NCBI RefSeq assembly: GCF_900141705.1
Contig: NZ_FQYM01000018.1
Coordinates: 1-64,000 of the forward strand
Direction of reading: 5' to 3'
Length of the DNA stretch: 64,000 nt
Source: Fibrobacter sp. UWP2
GTDB lineage: Bacteria; Fibrobacterota; Fibrobacteria; Fibrobacterales; Fibrobacteraceae
Shown here: in pieces, positions 25,415-33,363 of the stretch
How positions within the stretch are numbered: the stretch's first letter is position 1
Layout of the letters: every line of letters begins with the position of its first letter
The notes under the pieces: generated by a model
What the model saw: only the letters and a program-made list of their open reading frames with translations
Database searches by the model: none
What the model was told of the DNA's origin: nothing
Program-made: the position numbers and the translations under genes

Positions 25415-26513
25415 TATCCTTGAACAAGTTGGTATGGGCGAGTCCGTGCTCACGGGCAAGAAAGCGTGGACCTATGCAGAGGAAATCCTTTTGCAGGTGT
25501 CAAGAACTTTCGCCTTGAATATCAACGTGCTCAAGGGAAAACTGCACAAAAGCATTTTGCTCGCTTACCTGTTTTTGCGCATTGCCGACACGGTCGAGGA
25601 CGACCCGGTGATGGATGCCGACGAAAAGGAACACCTGCTCTCGCTTTTTGCCGACATCTTCAGGACGGCTGATCTTGCCGAGGAGGCAGTGGAGGCGTTT
25701 GAAAATGCGCTCCCTGATGAGTGGCGCAGGTCGGAACACCCGTACATGAACCTTTGCCTGCACACACATGTGGTGGTGCCGCTGTTGAAGGAGTTGCCTG
25801 AGGTCTATGCATCACCTGTGCGCGATGTGACCATCGAGATGTGTGGCGGCATGGCGCAGTTTGCAAAGCGGCAGGAGGAGGCGCTGAGCCAGGGCTGGTT
25901 CACGCTGGAAACGGTTGCCGATTTGGACGAGTACTGCTATTATGTGGCGGGAATCGTGGGACGGCTGCTTTCGCATTTGTTTGCCGCGGACACGTGCTTT
26001 ATTGGCAATGCCCGCAAGGCCGAGATGCAAAAGCTGGACGTGAGTTTTGGTCTTGCGCTCCAGGTGGCAAACATCGTGAAGGACTGCCGCGAAGATGCGG
26101 AACGCCGTGTGTGCTTTATCCCCGAGGAGATTTGCCGTAAGCACGGCTTCAAGCATTCGTACGAGATGTTCGAGGATGTTGCGAATGTCGAGGACCGCGC
26201 GGATTTTGACCGTCGTCGCTCCGCAGTGATGGCTGAACTGGTGCAAAAGACATGGAAGCACCTAGACGATGCCATCGCCTACACAAAGCTCATCCCGAAC
26301 ATCAAAATGCGCACGAGGCTGTTTTGCCTGTGGCCGCTCTTTATGGCGGCGGAGAATATGAAGATTATCGGGGACGGTTCGCCCATTTTTGCAAACGACA
26401 AAAAGATGAAAATCACCCGCGACACGGTGAAGCGCATCGTGAAGTCGACGTCGCTCCATTTCTATTCGGATAATTGGATAGACAAGGCGTACAAGGCGGT
26501 AAAAGGAAAATAG
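25407..26513 (+). CDS. Squalene/phytoene synthase family protein (squalene-synthase-like)
   Basis: 368 aa. Both aspartate-rich, Mg-diphosphate-binding motifs are intact: DTVED at 61-65 and KDCREDAER at 226-234. SRTFALNI (about 32-39) and the YVAGIVGRLLSHLF helix are typical of squalene synthase. The segment LQVANIVKDCREDAERRVCF is closer to the true farnesyl-diphosphate farnesyltransferase type than to HpnC/HpnD. It should join two C15 prenyl diphosphates to squalene or dehydrosqualene. No hopene cyclase is seen in the window. lspA follows after eight bases. Confidence 0.87.
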   Translation: MANILEQVGMGESVLTGKKAWTYAEEILLQVSRTFALNINVLKGKLHKSILLAYLFLRIADTVEDDPVMDADEKEHLLSLFADIFRTADLAEEAVEAFENALPDEWRRSEHPYMNLCLHTHVVVPLLKELPEVYASPVRDVTIEMCGGMAQFAKRQEEALSQGWFTLETVADLDEYCYYVAGIVGRLLSHLFAADTCFIGNARKAEMQKLDVSFGLALQVANIVKDCREDAERRVCFIPEEICRKHGFKHSYEMFEDVANVEDRADFDRRRSAVMAELVQKTWKHLDDAIAYTKLIPNIKMRTRLFCLWPLFMAAENMKIIGDGSPIFANDKKMKITRDTVKRIVKSTSLHFYSDNWIDKAYKAVKGK

Positions 26514-26521
26514 AGGTTCTT

Positions 26522-27121
26522 TTGAAGTTTTTTAACAAATTACCATTCCACATTGGTGTCATTGTATTCAGCATCGTCGCGGACCAGTTGACTAAGCTTT
26601 GGGCGTTGGCTCGCTTTACGAACGAGACCGGTGCGCCGAACCACGAGTACGTCAATGTGATTGGCGACCTTTTGCGCTTTTGCCTGGTGTTTAACAAGGG
26701 TGCCGCCTTCAGCAGCCGCCCGCAAGACTTCTTGCCGTTTTTGCCGCCCTGGCTGTTCTTTTTGCTGATATCGATTGTAGCCGCGGTGGTGCTATTCTGG
26801 TTCTACAAGAACATCGACAAGCGCGATTACCTTACCCGCCTGGGTGTGGTGATGATCATTGGAGGTGCCATAGGCAACTTTATTGACCGCATGCGCCTCG
26901 AGATGGTCGTGGACTTTATTGACTGCGATTTCCCTGACTTTATCATGACGCGCTGGCCCACCTTTAACGTGGCGGACTGCTTTGTGACAGTAGGTGTCGC
27001 CATCGTAATCCTTTCGCCGTTTATCTTGAAAGGGATTCACAAACAAATTAAGGAAGAAAAGGAGCAGGCGAAGGAACAGCCTAAATCCAAAGACGAACCT
27101 TCTGAAGACCGCACATTTTAG
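26522..27121 (+). CDS. lspA: Lipoprotein signal peptidase (signal peptidase II)
   Basis: 199 aa. A four-helix inner-membrane aspartyl protease that cleaves prolipoproteins before the lipidated cysteine. It has the conserved VADQLTK (about 19-25), FNKGAAFS, the first catalytic Asp122 in GNFIDR and the second Asp152 in FNVADCF. A Lys/Glu-rich tail of about 25 residues follows the last helix. The start is taken as TTG 26522, with GAGG five bases upstream; upstream codons in frame are shared with the preceding gene. Many lipoproteins in the window are its expected substrates. Confidence 0.93.
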   Translation: MKFFNKLPFHIGVIVFSIVADQLTKLWALARFTNETGAPNHEYVNVIGDLLRFCLVFNKGAAFSSRPQDFLPFLPPWLFFLLISIVAAVVLFWFYKNIDKRDYLTRLGVVMIIGGAIGNFIDRMRLEMVVDFIDCDFPDFIMTRWPTFNVADCFVTVGVAIVILSPFILKGIHKQIKEEKEQAKEQPKSKDEPSEDRTF

Positions 27122-27304
27122 ACGGCTAACATTTTGGGGCGAAAGCAGGTAGACCAGGTTCGTGTTCCATTCCCTGCTGAGCTGGCCGTTGCGGCAAGGA
27201 GCAGTGTGCAGATGGCGAGAATGCGAATAAATCTCTGTAACGAAGTCATGCTTGAAAGATACGGAAAAAACGGAGGGCGGTCCTCGCGGGCGTGCTTTTT
27301 TTTG

Positions 27305-27310
27305 TAAGTT
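27305..27310 (+). promoter_or_regulatory. Candidate -10 (TAAGTT) of the RluA-type gene; leaderless arrangement
   Basis: TAAGTT is followed by seven bases and ATG 27318, with a T9 run just upstream and no Shine-Dalgarno sequence. Confidence 0.4.
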
Positions 27311-27317
27311 TGACATC

Positions 27318-28601
27318 ATGAATTTTCCTGTAAAAGATGAACACTCCGGCGAACGCATCGACAAGTTCCTTGTGGGCGTGATGGAAAACGTGTCGCGTAC
27401 CGACATACAGAAACTTATAGTTGCAGGCGAAGTGAAGGTCGGTGGCGCTGCCGTTTCCAAGAATTTTCGCGTGGAGACCGGTATGGTCGTGGTGGTGGAG
27501 AAGGTTCCCGAGAAGCAAGCGAGTTCGCTTGAGCCCGAGGAAATCCCGCTCGACATCGTGTACGAGGACGACGATATCGTGGTCCTGAACAAGCCGCGCA
27601 ATCTGGTGGTGCATCCGGGTAACGGCGTACGCACGGGAACGCTTGCTGCAGGCTTGCTTCACCATTTCAAGGATAATCTTTCGGCGGTCAACGGCCCGCT
27701 TCGCCCGGGTATCGTGCACAGGCTCGACAAGGATACGCCGGGCCTCATGGTGGTGGCGAAAAACGATGCGGCGCACAGGCACCTGGCGCACCAGCTGGAA
27801 ACCCGCACGTTACACCGCACGTACCAAGCGCTTGTGTGGGGTTGCCCGCGTGACCTTACGGGCGTGATTGACGCCCCTATTGGCAGGAACCCCAAGAACC
27901 GCCTCAAGATGGCGGTGGTGAAGGGCGGCAAGGAGAGCCGCACGCATTTTGAGGCAAAACAGTTCTTTGCGATTGCTACTTTGCTTGAACTCCAGCTCGA
28001 ATCGGGACGTACGCACCAGATTCGCGTGCATAGCCGCTATACGGGCCACCCGGTGGTGGGCGACCCGCTTTACGATGGCCGAGAGGACAGCCTGAACCGC
28101 GTGCCGCCCTTGATGCGCCCGATTGCCGAGAAGGTTTTGGAAATTGCCCCGGCGCAGTTATTGCAGGCAGTGAAGATTGAACTTATCCACCCGACGACGG
28201 GCAAGAAGATGAAGTTCAAGGTCCCACTGGAAGAACCGTTCGCGAAGGTGCTGAAACTCCTGAAGAAGGAATGCCCGGCAGATGCCCCGGTGTTTGACGA
28301 GGAAGAAGGCTTCCGCGACTTTGATGCGGACATCCGTTTTGACGACGGCTATGACGCTGATGAAATTGACGACGAAGGCCTAGATGTGTTCGAGGATGGC
28401 GTTTTTCCGGAACTGAAGGAGCGCAAGACCCGTGCCCAGCGCCATGCCGAGAAGGCGGCGACGGCCGCGCAGCGCAAGGCGAAGGCTGCCGAACGCAAGC
28501 TCATCAAGCAGTTGAAGGCGGCGCGCAAGCGCGGGATTGCTCCTGAGGACTTCGTGGAACCCGGTTACGAGCCGACCATCGATCCAGATTTGCTTGGATA
28601 G
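27318..28601 (+). CDS. RluA-family 23S rRNA pseudouridine synthase with long charged tail
   Basis: 427 aa. N-terminal S4 RNA-binding domain (about 10-65; ERIDKFLVGVM, EVKVGGAAVSKNFRV). The catalytic domain has the RluA motif GIVHRLDKDTPGLMVVAKND with nucleophile Asp137, and the RTHQIRVH motif (ESGRTHQIRVHSRY). This arrangement is that of RluD/RluC. About 110 residues beyond the usual end form first an acidic (DADEIDDEGLDVFEDG) and then a Lys/Arg/Ala-rich helix (AEKAATAAQRKAKAAERKL), which is not typical. The start is ATG 27318. The exact uridine target is unknown. Confidence 0.9.
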   Translation: MNFPVKDEHSGERIDKFLVGVMENVSRTDIQKLIVAGEVKVGGAAVSKNFRVETGMVVVVEKVPEKQASSLEPEEIPLDIVYEDDDIVVLNKPRNLVVHPGNGVRTGTLAAGLLHHFKDNLSAVNGPLRPGIVHRLDKDTPGLMVVAKNDAAHRHLAHQLETRTLHRTYQALVWGCPRDLTGVIDAPIGRNPKNRLKMAVVKGGKESRTHFEAKQFFAIATLLELQLESGRTHQIRVHSRYTGHPVVGDPLYDGREDSLNRVPPLMRPIAEKVLEIAPAQLLQAVKIELIHPTTGKKMKFKVPLEEPFAKVLKLLKKECPADAPVFDEEEGFRDFDADIRFDDGYDADEIDDEGLDVFEDGVFPELKERKTRAQRHAEKAATAAQRKAKAAERKLIKQLKAARKRGIAPEDFVEPGYEPTIDPDLLG

Positions 28602-28612
28602 ATGAAAGAGGT

Positions 28613-28699
28613 GTCATTCTGAGCTATACGAAACTAAGAACTTCAGTTCTCAAGTTGAGTTATCCTCTTAGGGGAGAACGCAGCGGAGTCGAAGAATCT
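28613..28699 (+). repeat. Dispersed GTCATTCTGAGC...GGAGTCGAAGAATCT repeat, copy 2 (long form)
   Basis: The ends match copy 3 closely (GTCAT-CTGAGC and GGAGTCGAAG-ATCT). The 87-base version has an interior containing AAGAACTTCAGTTCTCAAGTT, which can form a hairpin (AGAACT with AGTTCT). It lies in the leader of the Mur ligase gene, so transcription of that gene must pass through or start within it. Confidence 0.7.
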
Positions 28700-28723
28700 A
28701 AATCATTTAAAAGAATTGAAAAT

Positions 28724-30148
28724 ATGGAATCTTACTTCTTTATCGGTGTTGCGGGCGTGGGCATGAGTGCCATCGCGCAGTATCTGGCGGGCAAGGGCGT
28801 TGCGGTGAGCGGGTCCGACCGTCAGTTTGGTGAATTCCTCTCGGGCAAGTGCGAAAAGCCGCTCGTGATGGGCCAACTCGAGGATTGCGGAATCAAGTGC
28901 TTTGCGCAGGATGGCTCGGGCATTGTCGCGGGCCTCTCTGCCGTGGTGGTGAGTACCGCCATCGAGGACACGAACCCCGATTTGAAGCGTGCGAAGGAAC
29001 TCGGCGTCCCCGTGATGCACCGTAGTGAAATGCTCGCGAAGATTTCGAAGGAAGCCCGCACGATTGCGGTGAGCGGAACGAGCGGTAAAAGCACCGTGAC
29101 CGCGATGATTTACCACATTCTGGAATACGCAGGGCTTCAGCCTTCCGTGATGACGGGGGCGGGCCTCGTGAACTTGCAGAAGCAGGGCAAGATCGGCAAT
29201 GCCGTGAGCGGCAAGGGCGAGTGGCTCGTTGTGGAAGCCGACGAAAGCGACGGAACCCTCGTGCGCTACGAGCCGGAAATCGGCCTGATTCTCAATGTGG
29301 ACAAGGACCACAAGGAGATGGACGAACTGCAGGAAATCTTCCTCAAGTTCAGCCACAACATTCTTGACAACGGCAAGATTCTTATCGTGAACGACGCGCA
29401 CCCGCTGGCAAAGAAGTTCAGCGCGGGCCGCGAATTCGATTTCGGGTTCGAGAACTACGTGGGCGTGCAGGGCACGGACTTCAAGACGGCCGGTACGCAT
29501 ATCAAGTTCCGCGTGCGCCACAAGGCGGAACTCGTGAATTTCGAGGTGCCGCTCCCGGGCAAGCACAACATGGAAAACGCCCTCGCGGCAACAGCGGCGG
29601 CGCTGCGCGCCGGAGTGTCGCTCCACACCTGTGCCGATGCGCTGGCGACATTCCCGGGCGTTTTCCGCCGCCACCAGATTCTGGGAACGTTCAATGGCGT
29701 CACCCTCGTAGACGACTTCGCGCATAATCCGGCAAAGATTGCCGCAAGCATCAAAAGCGCGCAGGACTTCACCGAGGGCCGCGTAATCGCCTGGTTCCAG
29801 CCGCATGGCTTTGGGCCCACGCGCTTCTTGCGGCATGACCTCGTGGAATTCATTGCGAACACGCTCCGCCCGAAGGATTTCGATTTTGACCGTGAAAACG
29901 ACGTGATGTTCTTCAGCGAGATTTACTATGCGGGCGGCACCGTTACACGCGACATCAGTGCGGGCGACCTTGCCGATGACCTCTTGCTGAAGGGCTGCGA
30001 GGCCATCTACATCGAGAACCGCGACGAATGCGCGAAGAAGATGGTGGAATACGCGCAGCCCGGCGATACAATCTTGCTGATGGGCGCGCGAGACCCGAGT
30101 CTCGAAAAGTACGCACAAAGCGTGCAGAAATTGCTGGAAGCGAAGTAG
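28724..30148 (+). CDS. Mur ligase family protein (MurC/Mpl-like, UDP-MurNAc-peptide ligase)
   Basis: 474 aa. The three Mur ligase domains are visible: N-terminal UDP-binding YFFIGVAGVGMSAIAQYLAG, central ATPase with the P-loop SGTSGKSTVTAMI and EADESDGTLVRYEP, and C-terminal GVTLVDDFAHNPAKIAASI. The N-terminus and EADESD are MurC-like, while DDFAHNP replaces the DDYGHHP common in MurC, so it could be MurC or the recycling ligase Mpl. No other cell-wall ligase gene is near. The start is ATG 28724; the codons before it come from the repeat. A strong terminator follows. Confidence 0.8.
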   Translation: MESYFFIGVAGVGMSAIAQYLAGKGVAVSGSDRQFGEFLSGKCEKPLVMGQLEDCGIKCFAQDGSGIVAGLSAVVVSTAIEDTNPDLKRAKELGVPVMHRSEMLAKISKEARTIAVSGTSGKSTVTAMIYHILEYAGLQPSVMTGAGLVNLQKQGKIGNAVSGKGEWLVVEADESDGTLVRYEPEIGLILNVDKDHKEMDELQEIFLKFSHNILDNGKILIVNDAHPLAKKFSAGREFDFGFENYVGVQGTDFKTAGTHIKFRVRHKAELVNFEVPLPGKHNMENALAATAAALRAGVSLHTCADALATFPGVFRRHQILGTFNGVTLVDDFAHNPAKIAASIKSAQDFTEGRVIAWFQPHGFGPTRFLRHDLVEFIANTLRPKDFDFDRENDVMFFSEIYYAGGTVTRDISAGDLADDLLLKGCEAIYIENRDECAKKMVEYAQPGDTILLMGARDPSLEKYAQSVQKLLEAK

Positions 30149-30161
30149 AGCGCCCAAACAA

Positions 30162-30192
30162 ACGCCTCGTATTAACGAGGCGTGTTTTTTTT
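30162..30192 (+). terminator. Terminator of the Mur ligase gene
   Basis: Perfect 8-bp stem ACGCCTCG (30162-30169) and CGAGGCGT (30176-30183), loop TATTAA, then GTTTTTTTT. Confidence 0.85.
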
Positions 30193-30197
30193 ACCCG

Positions 30198-31199
30198 CTA
30201 AAATAGCACCATCCCGCCGTCGTTTTCACCCAGGTTCATGCAACAGCGGTTCCTGCCGTTCTGCTTGGCGTGGTAGAGCGCTTGGTCGGCCCTTTGGATG
30301 AGGCTTGCCACAGTATCGCCCGCGATGCGTTCGGCAAAGCCGATGCTTACGGTCACCTGTAGGAACGTGCCGTCAGAGAGCACGATGCTCATGTTCTCCA
30401 TGTTGCTGCGGATGCGTTCCGCGATAATGCGGGCGTTCTCGGTCGAAGTCCCCGGTAAAAATACCGAGAATTCCTCACCACCGTAACGTACCGGCATGTC
30501 GGAGGGACGCAGGCTCTTGGTGAGTGTCTGCGCGACGGAGATGAGCACCTGGTCGCCGGCGAGGTGGCCGTAGGTATCGTTCACGTTCTTGAAGTGGTCT
30601 ATGTCGAGCATGAACGCCATGAGCTGGAAGTTTCCCATGTTGCTGCGGCTGATTTCACGCGTGTACATTTCCTCGAGCCAGCGGCGGTTATGGAGCCCGG
30701 TCATCGGGTCCACCTTGGCGGATTCTTCCATGCGGCGTAGGTGGAACTGTTCTTCGCAAACAATCCTGTTGTTGTTACGAACGCGTTGGCTCAAAATCTG
30801 CAAAAAGTTAAGGCACAGTTCGTGCGAGGCCCTAATCATGGACATGGCCACGTCGTGCGGGATCATCAGGAGTCGGCTTTTTTCTTTGGCGGAGACGAGT
30901 GCACTGGGCTCAATATCGTCAAATACCGACATTTCGCCAACACAATGCCCCGGACTGATGGTGTCAGTAAAACTTCCACCTCGGGATTCCATGCGCACTT
31001 CGAGCAGGCCATCTAAAAGAATATAGACCTGTCGTACAGGGTTCTGCGGGTCAATAAGACGAGTGCCCGGGTCGGCGACAAAAGTCTTGCAGCCAAGCAA
31101 AAAACCTGCCAGCTTTTCGAATTGTACATTCTTGAAGATTTCCAAGTTCGAGAACTCGTTTCTGGAGATTGGTAGTGTTTCGCGGTCGTCGTAATTCAT
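30198..31199 (-). CDS. Cyclic-nucleotide-binding-domain diguanylate cyclase (GGDEF)
   Basis: 333 aa. The N-terminal cNMP-binding-like beta-roll (about 25-140) includes ISPGHCVGEMSVFDDIEPSA. A short helical linker joins it to a GGDEF domain (about 165-325) with DPMTGLHNRRWLEEMY, MLDIDHFKNVNDTYGH and the active-site VRYGGEEFSVF. An RPSD inhibitory-site motif stands exactly five residues before GGEEF, so product inhibition by c-di-GMP is expected. No membrane segment is seen. It should make c-di-GMP in response to a small ligand. TATACT lies six bases before the ATG with no ribosome binding site. Confidence 0.92.
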   Translation of the reverse strand: MNYDDRETLPISRNEFSNLEIFKNVQFEKLAGFLLGCKTFVADPGTRLIDPQNPVRQVYILLDGLLEVRMESRGGSFTDTISPGHCVGEMSVFDDIEPSALVSAKEKSRLLMIPHDVAMSMIRASHELCLNFLQILSQRVRNNNRIVCEEQFHLRRMEESAKVDPMTGLHNRRWLEEMYTREISRSNMGNFQLMAFMLDIDHFKNVNDTYGHLAGDQVLISVAQTLTKSLRPSDMPVRYGGEEFSVFLPGTSTENARIIAERIRSNMENMSIVLSDGTFLQVTVSIGFAERIAGDTVASLIQRADQALYHAKQNGRNRCCMNLGENDGGMVLF

Positions 31200-31205
31200 G
31201 CTATT

Positions 31206-31211
31206 AGTATA
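31206..31211 (-). promoter_or_regulatory. -10 element (TATACT) of the GGDEF gene; leaderless arrangement
   Basis: On the reverse strand TATACT is followed by AATAGC and then ATG 31199. There is no Shine-Dalgarno sequence. Confidence 0.45.
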
Positions 31212-31301
31212 TATTTAAAACGAAAAATGCGAATGGAAGAAAAGCCCAAATAGGCGTAAAAATGTACTATTTTGGAAAAAAGCAAAAAAATGGGACTATT
31301 T

Positions 31302-32573
31302 ATGGGAAAAAAAGTACTAAAATCGGTTGTTTTAAAGACAGGGGACGGATTGACACGAACCCAGGATGTTTTGATTGAAGGAAATCTTTTTTCTAAAATA
31401 GCCGATTCCTTGGCCCCGGAGGACATGTACAATGCCGAAGTAATCCAATGCGAGGGCTTTGCCTTGCTACCCGCCTTTTATAACGGCCATACGCATGCGG
31501 CCATGTCGCTTTTGCGAGGTTACGCCGACGATATGGAACTGGACAAGTGGCTGCGCGAGTACATTTGGCCCTTCGAGGCTAAACTGGGTGACAAGGATAT
31601 TGAGGTTGGTAGCCGTTTGGCGGTCCTCGAAATGATCAAGTCGGGTACGGTCTTTTTTGCCGACATGTACTGGCATCGTGAACAGACCATGAAGGTGGTC
31701 GAGGAAATGGGTGTCCGCGCTTCCATTGGGGTGACGATTGCCGAGCAGTTGACGTCCCCTGAGAATATGAAAAAGAACATGGAGTTCCTCAAGGCGCATG
31801 TGGGCGAGAGCGACCGAGTAAAACTGTGCGTGATGCCGCACTCTATGTACACCAATGGCGAAGGCATGCTTCGCCGCTGCGTTGAAATCGCGAAGGCAGA
31901 AAACTACCGCATCCACACGCATTTGTCAGAGACCTTAAGCGAAGTGGAACAGTGCCAAAGACAGTTCGGATGTACCCCGGTAGAGCTGTTTGAACGCGTG
32001 GGTGCCATTGACGAACGTTTTTCGGCAGCCCACTGCGTACACTTTACCGAAGATGACCGCAAGCGTTTTGCCGATGCCGGGGCGACAGCGGTGATGTGCC
32101 CGTGCTCGAATCTTAAGTTGAGCAGCGGCATGCCCCAGGTGACACCGATGATCCGTGACGGAGTGAATCTCGCCCTGGGTACGGACGGAGCCTCTTCCAA
32201 CAATAGCCTGGACATGCATCAGGAAATGAAACTGGCGACACTTCTTGCAAAGGTGAACGGCTCCGCCGACTCGCTCCCGGCAGAGGCGGCACTCAAGATG
32301 GCGACTGTCAACGTGGCGCGTGCATTCGGCTTGGCCAACGTGGGCGAGATCCGCGAAGGCTTTGTTGCCGACGGTCTCTTGGTGGATTTGAACAACGAAC
32401 GCATGACTCCTTGTCACGACCTGGTGAGCAATTGGGTGTATGCGGCCGATAACAGCAGCATTGATTCTGTTATCTGCAACGGCAATTTTGTGATGCGAGG
32501 TCGCCATGTGGATGGCGAAGAGGATATAAAAGAAGCCGCTCGGGCTTGCGCCAAGCGGCTTGCAAACGCTTGA
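31302..32573 (+). CDS. Amidohydrolase, S-adenosylhomocysteine / methylthioadenosine deaminase type
   Basis: 423 aa. Metal-dependent hydrolase with GHTHAAMSLLRGYADDMEL (first His pair), the HLSETLSEVEQC segment, SAAHCVHFTEDD, CPCSNLKLSSGM, and the terminal metal Asp in LGTDGASSNNSLDMHQEM. These are the marks of the MtaD/ATZ-TRZ subfamily that deaminates SAH, MTA or related adenosines. The substrate is predicted only from family resemblance. The start is uncertain: ATG 31302 (GGGA six bases upstream), ATG 31290 or TTG 31272. Confidence 0.87.
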   Translation: MGKKVLKSVVLKTGDGLTRTQDVLIEGNLFSKIADSLAPEDMYNAEVIQCEGFALLPAFYNGHTHAAMSLLRGYADDMELDKWLREYIWPFEAKLGDKDIEVGSRLAVLEMIKSGTVFFADMYWHREQTMKVVEEMGVRASIGVTIAEQLTSPENMKKNMEFLKAHVGESDRVKLCVMPHSMYTNGEGMLRRCVEIAKAENYRIHTHLSETLSEVEQCQRQFGCTPVELFERVGAIDERFSAAHCVHFTEDDRKRFADAGATAVMCPCSNLKLSSGMPQVTPMIRDGVNLALGTDGASSNNSLDMHQEMKLATLLAKVNGSADSLPAEAALKMATVNVARAFGLANVGEIREGFVADGLLVDLNNERMTPCHDLVSNWVYAADNSSIDSVICNGNFVMRGRHVDGEEDIKEAARACAKRLANA

Positions 32574-32576
32574 GTC

Positions 32577-32594
32577 GGCGGGGGAGTTCCCGCC
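32577..32594. terminator. Possible terminator hairpin between converging genes
   Basis: GGCGGG (32577-32582) and CCCGCC (32589-32594) form a perfect stem. A second perfect stem, AAGCCGCT / AGCGGCTT, lies at 32533-32561 inside the end of the amidohydrolase gene. No T-run follows, so function as a terminator is uncertain. Confidence 0.35.
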
Positions 32595-33337
32595 TATTCG
32601 TCTATCGGGATGTCGTCCTCGTCATCGTATTCGATTTTGTCGCCTTCTTCGTCGATGGCGCGCTTTGCTTTTTTGCGGACTTTCTTGGCTGCTTTTTGGG
32701 ACGCCTTTTTGACGCTGTCCGCAGCTGTCTTCGCTGCGTCGACGATGGAATCCTTGACGGCCTCGGCGGCTTGGGTTGCTTCTTCCTTGGCTTTTTCGAC
32801 TGCCTTTTCCGTAATTTCTTTGCTCAGTTCAGTCGCCTTTTTTTCGGCAATTCCGACGAGGTCGACTTCTTCAGAAGAGAATCCCATGGTCTCGAGCGTG
32901 ACTTTGTAGACGGCGTAACTCACCGAGTTGTCTCGGGCTTCCTTGAGGTTGCCGCTCACAGGTAAAATGTGCAGGATGGTGAGAAGTACGCAGCAGAGGA
33001 GGTAGGCCTTGATGAATCCCAAGAAGGCTCCCAGAATGCGGTTCACCTTGCTCACGGCGGTTCCCGAAACGGCCTTGTTGGTGAGGTGGCCGACGAGGAT
33101 GAAACCGAGGAATGGGACAATGAAGCCAATGCAAATGCATACGAGCCTCACGGTGAATCCGCTCAGTTCGAGGTTTGCGGCGATTGTATTGGCAAGGAGT
33201 CCTTGTGAAACATAGGCGCCCACAATGCCTCCCACCCAGGCGCACAAACGGAAAATGCTCTTGAGCATCCCGCGCCAAAGCCCAATCAAGATGAAAACGA
33301 GGAGGCAAACCAGGCAAACGATGTCGATCCAGATCAT
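32594..33337 (-). CDS. cvpA: CvpA family membrane protein with long charged helical tail
   Basis: 247 aa. Four hydrophobic helices in the first 140 residues with the CvpA signature GLWRGMLKSIFRLCAWVGG and VNRILGAFLGFIKAYLL. CvpA proteins are needed for colicin V export in E. coli and for envelope stress tolerance. The last 90 residues are an Ala/Lys/Glu helix (EKATELSKEITEKAVEKAKE) followed by a basic and then acidic end, not usual in the family. It is 26 bases behind a Ser/Thr kinase gene on the same strand. Confidence 0.82.
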   Translation of the reverse strand: MIWIDIVCLVCLLVFILIGLWRGMLKSIFRLCAWVGGIVGAYVSQGLLANTIAANLELSGFTVRLVCICIGFIVPFLGFILVGHLTNKAVSGTAVSKVNRILGAFLGFIKAYLLCCVLLTILHILPVSGNLKEARDNSVSYAVYKVTLETMGFSSEEVDLVGIAEKKATELSKEITEKAVEKAKEEATQAAEAVKDSIVDAAKTAADSVKKASQKAAKKVRKKAKRAIDEEGDKIEYDDEDDIPIDE

Positions 33338-33363
33338 CCCTAACGCACCTTTAAACTAACAAC

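Noticed and set aside
27118-27249. 43-codon reverse open frame with a signal-peptide-like start (LAICTLLLAATASSA)
   Set aside because: It lies between lspA and the RluA-type gene, has no ribosome binding site, and its mature part would be only about 18 residues. It could be a decayed gene, but there is no second line of evidence.
28655-28723. N-terminal extension of the Mur ligase from 28655
   Set aside because: The extra 23 residues are encoded largely by the dispersed repeat, and the conserved UDP-binding start begins at 28724.
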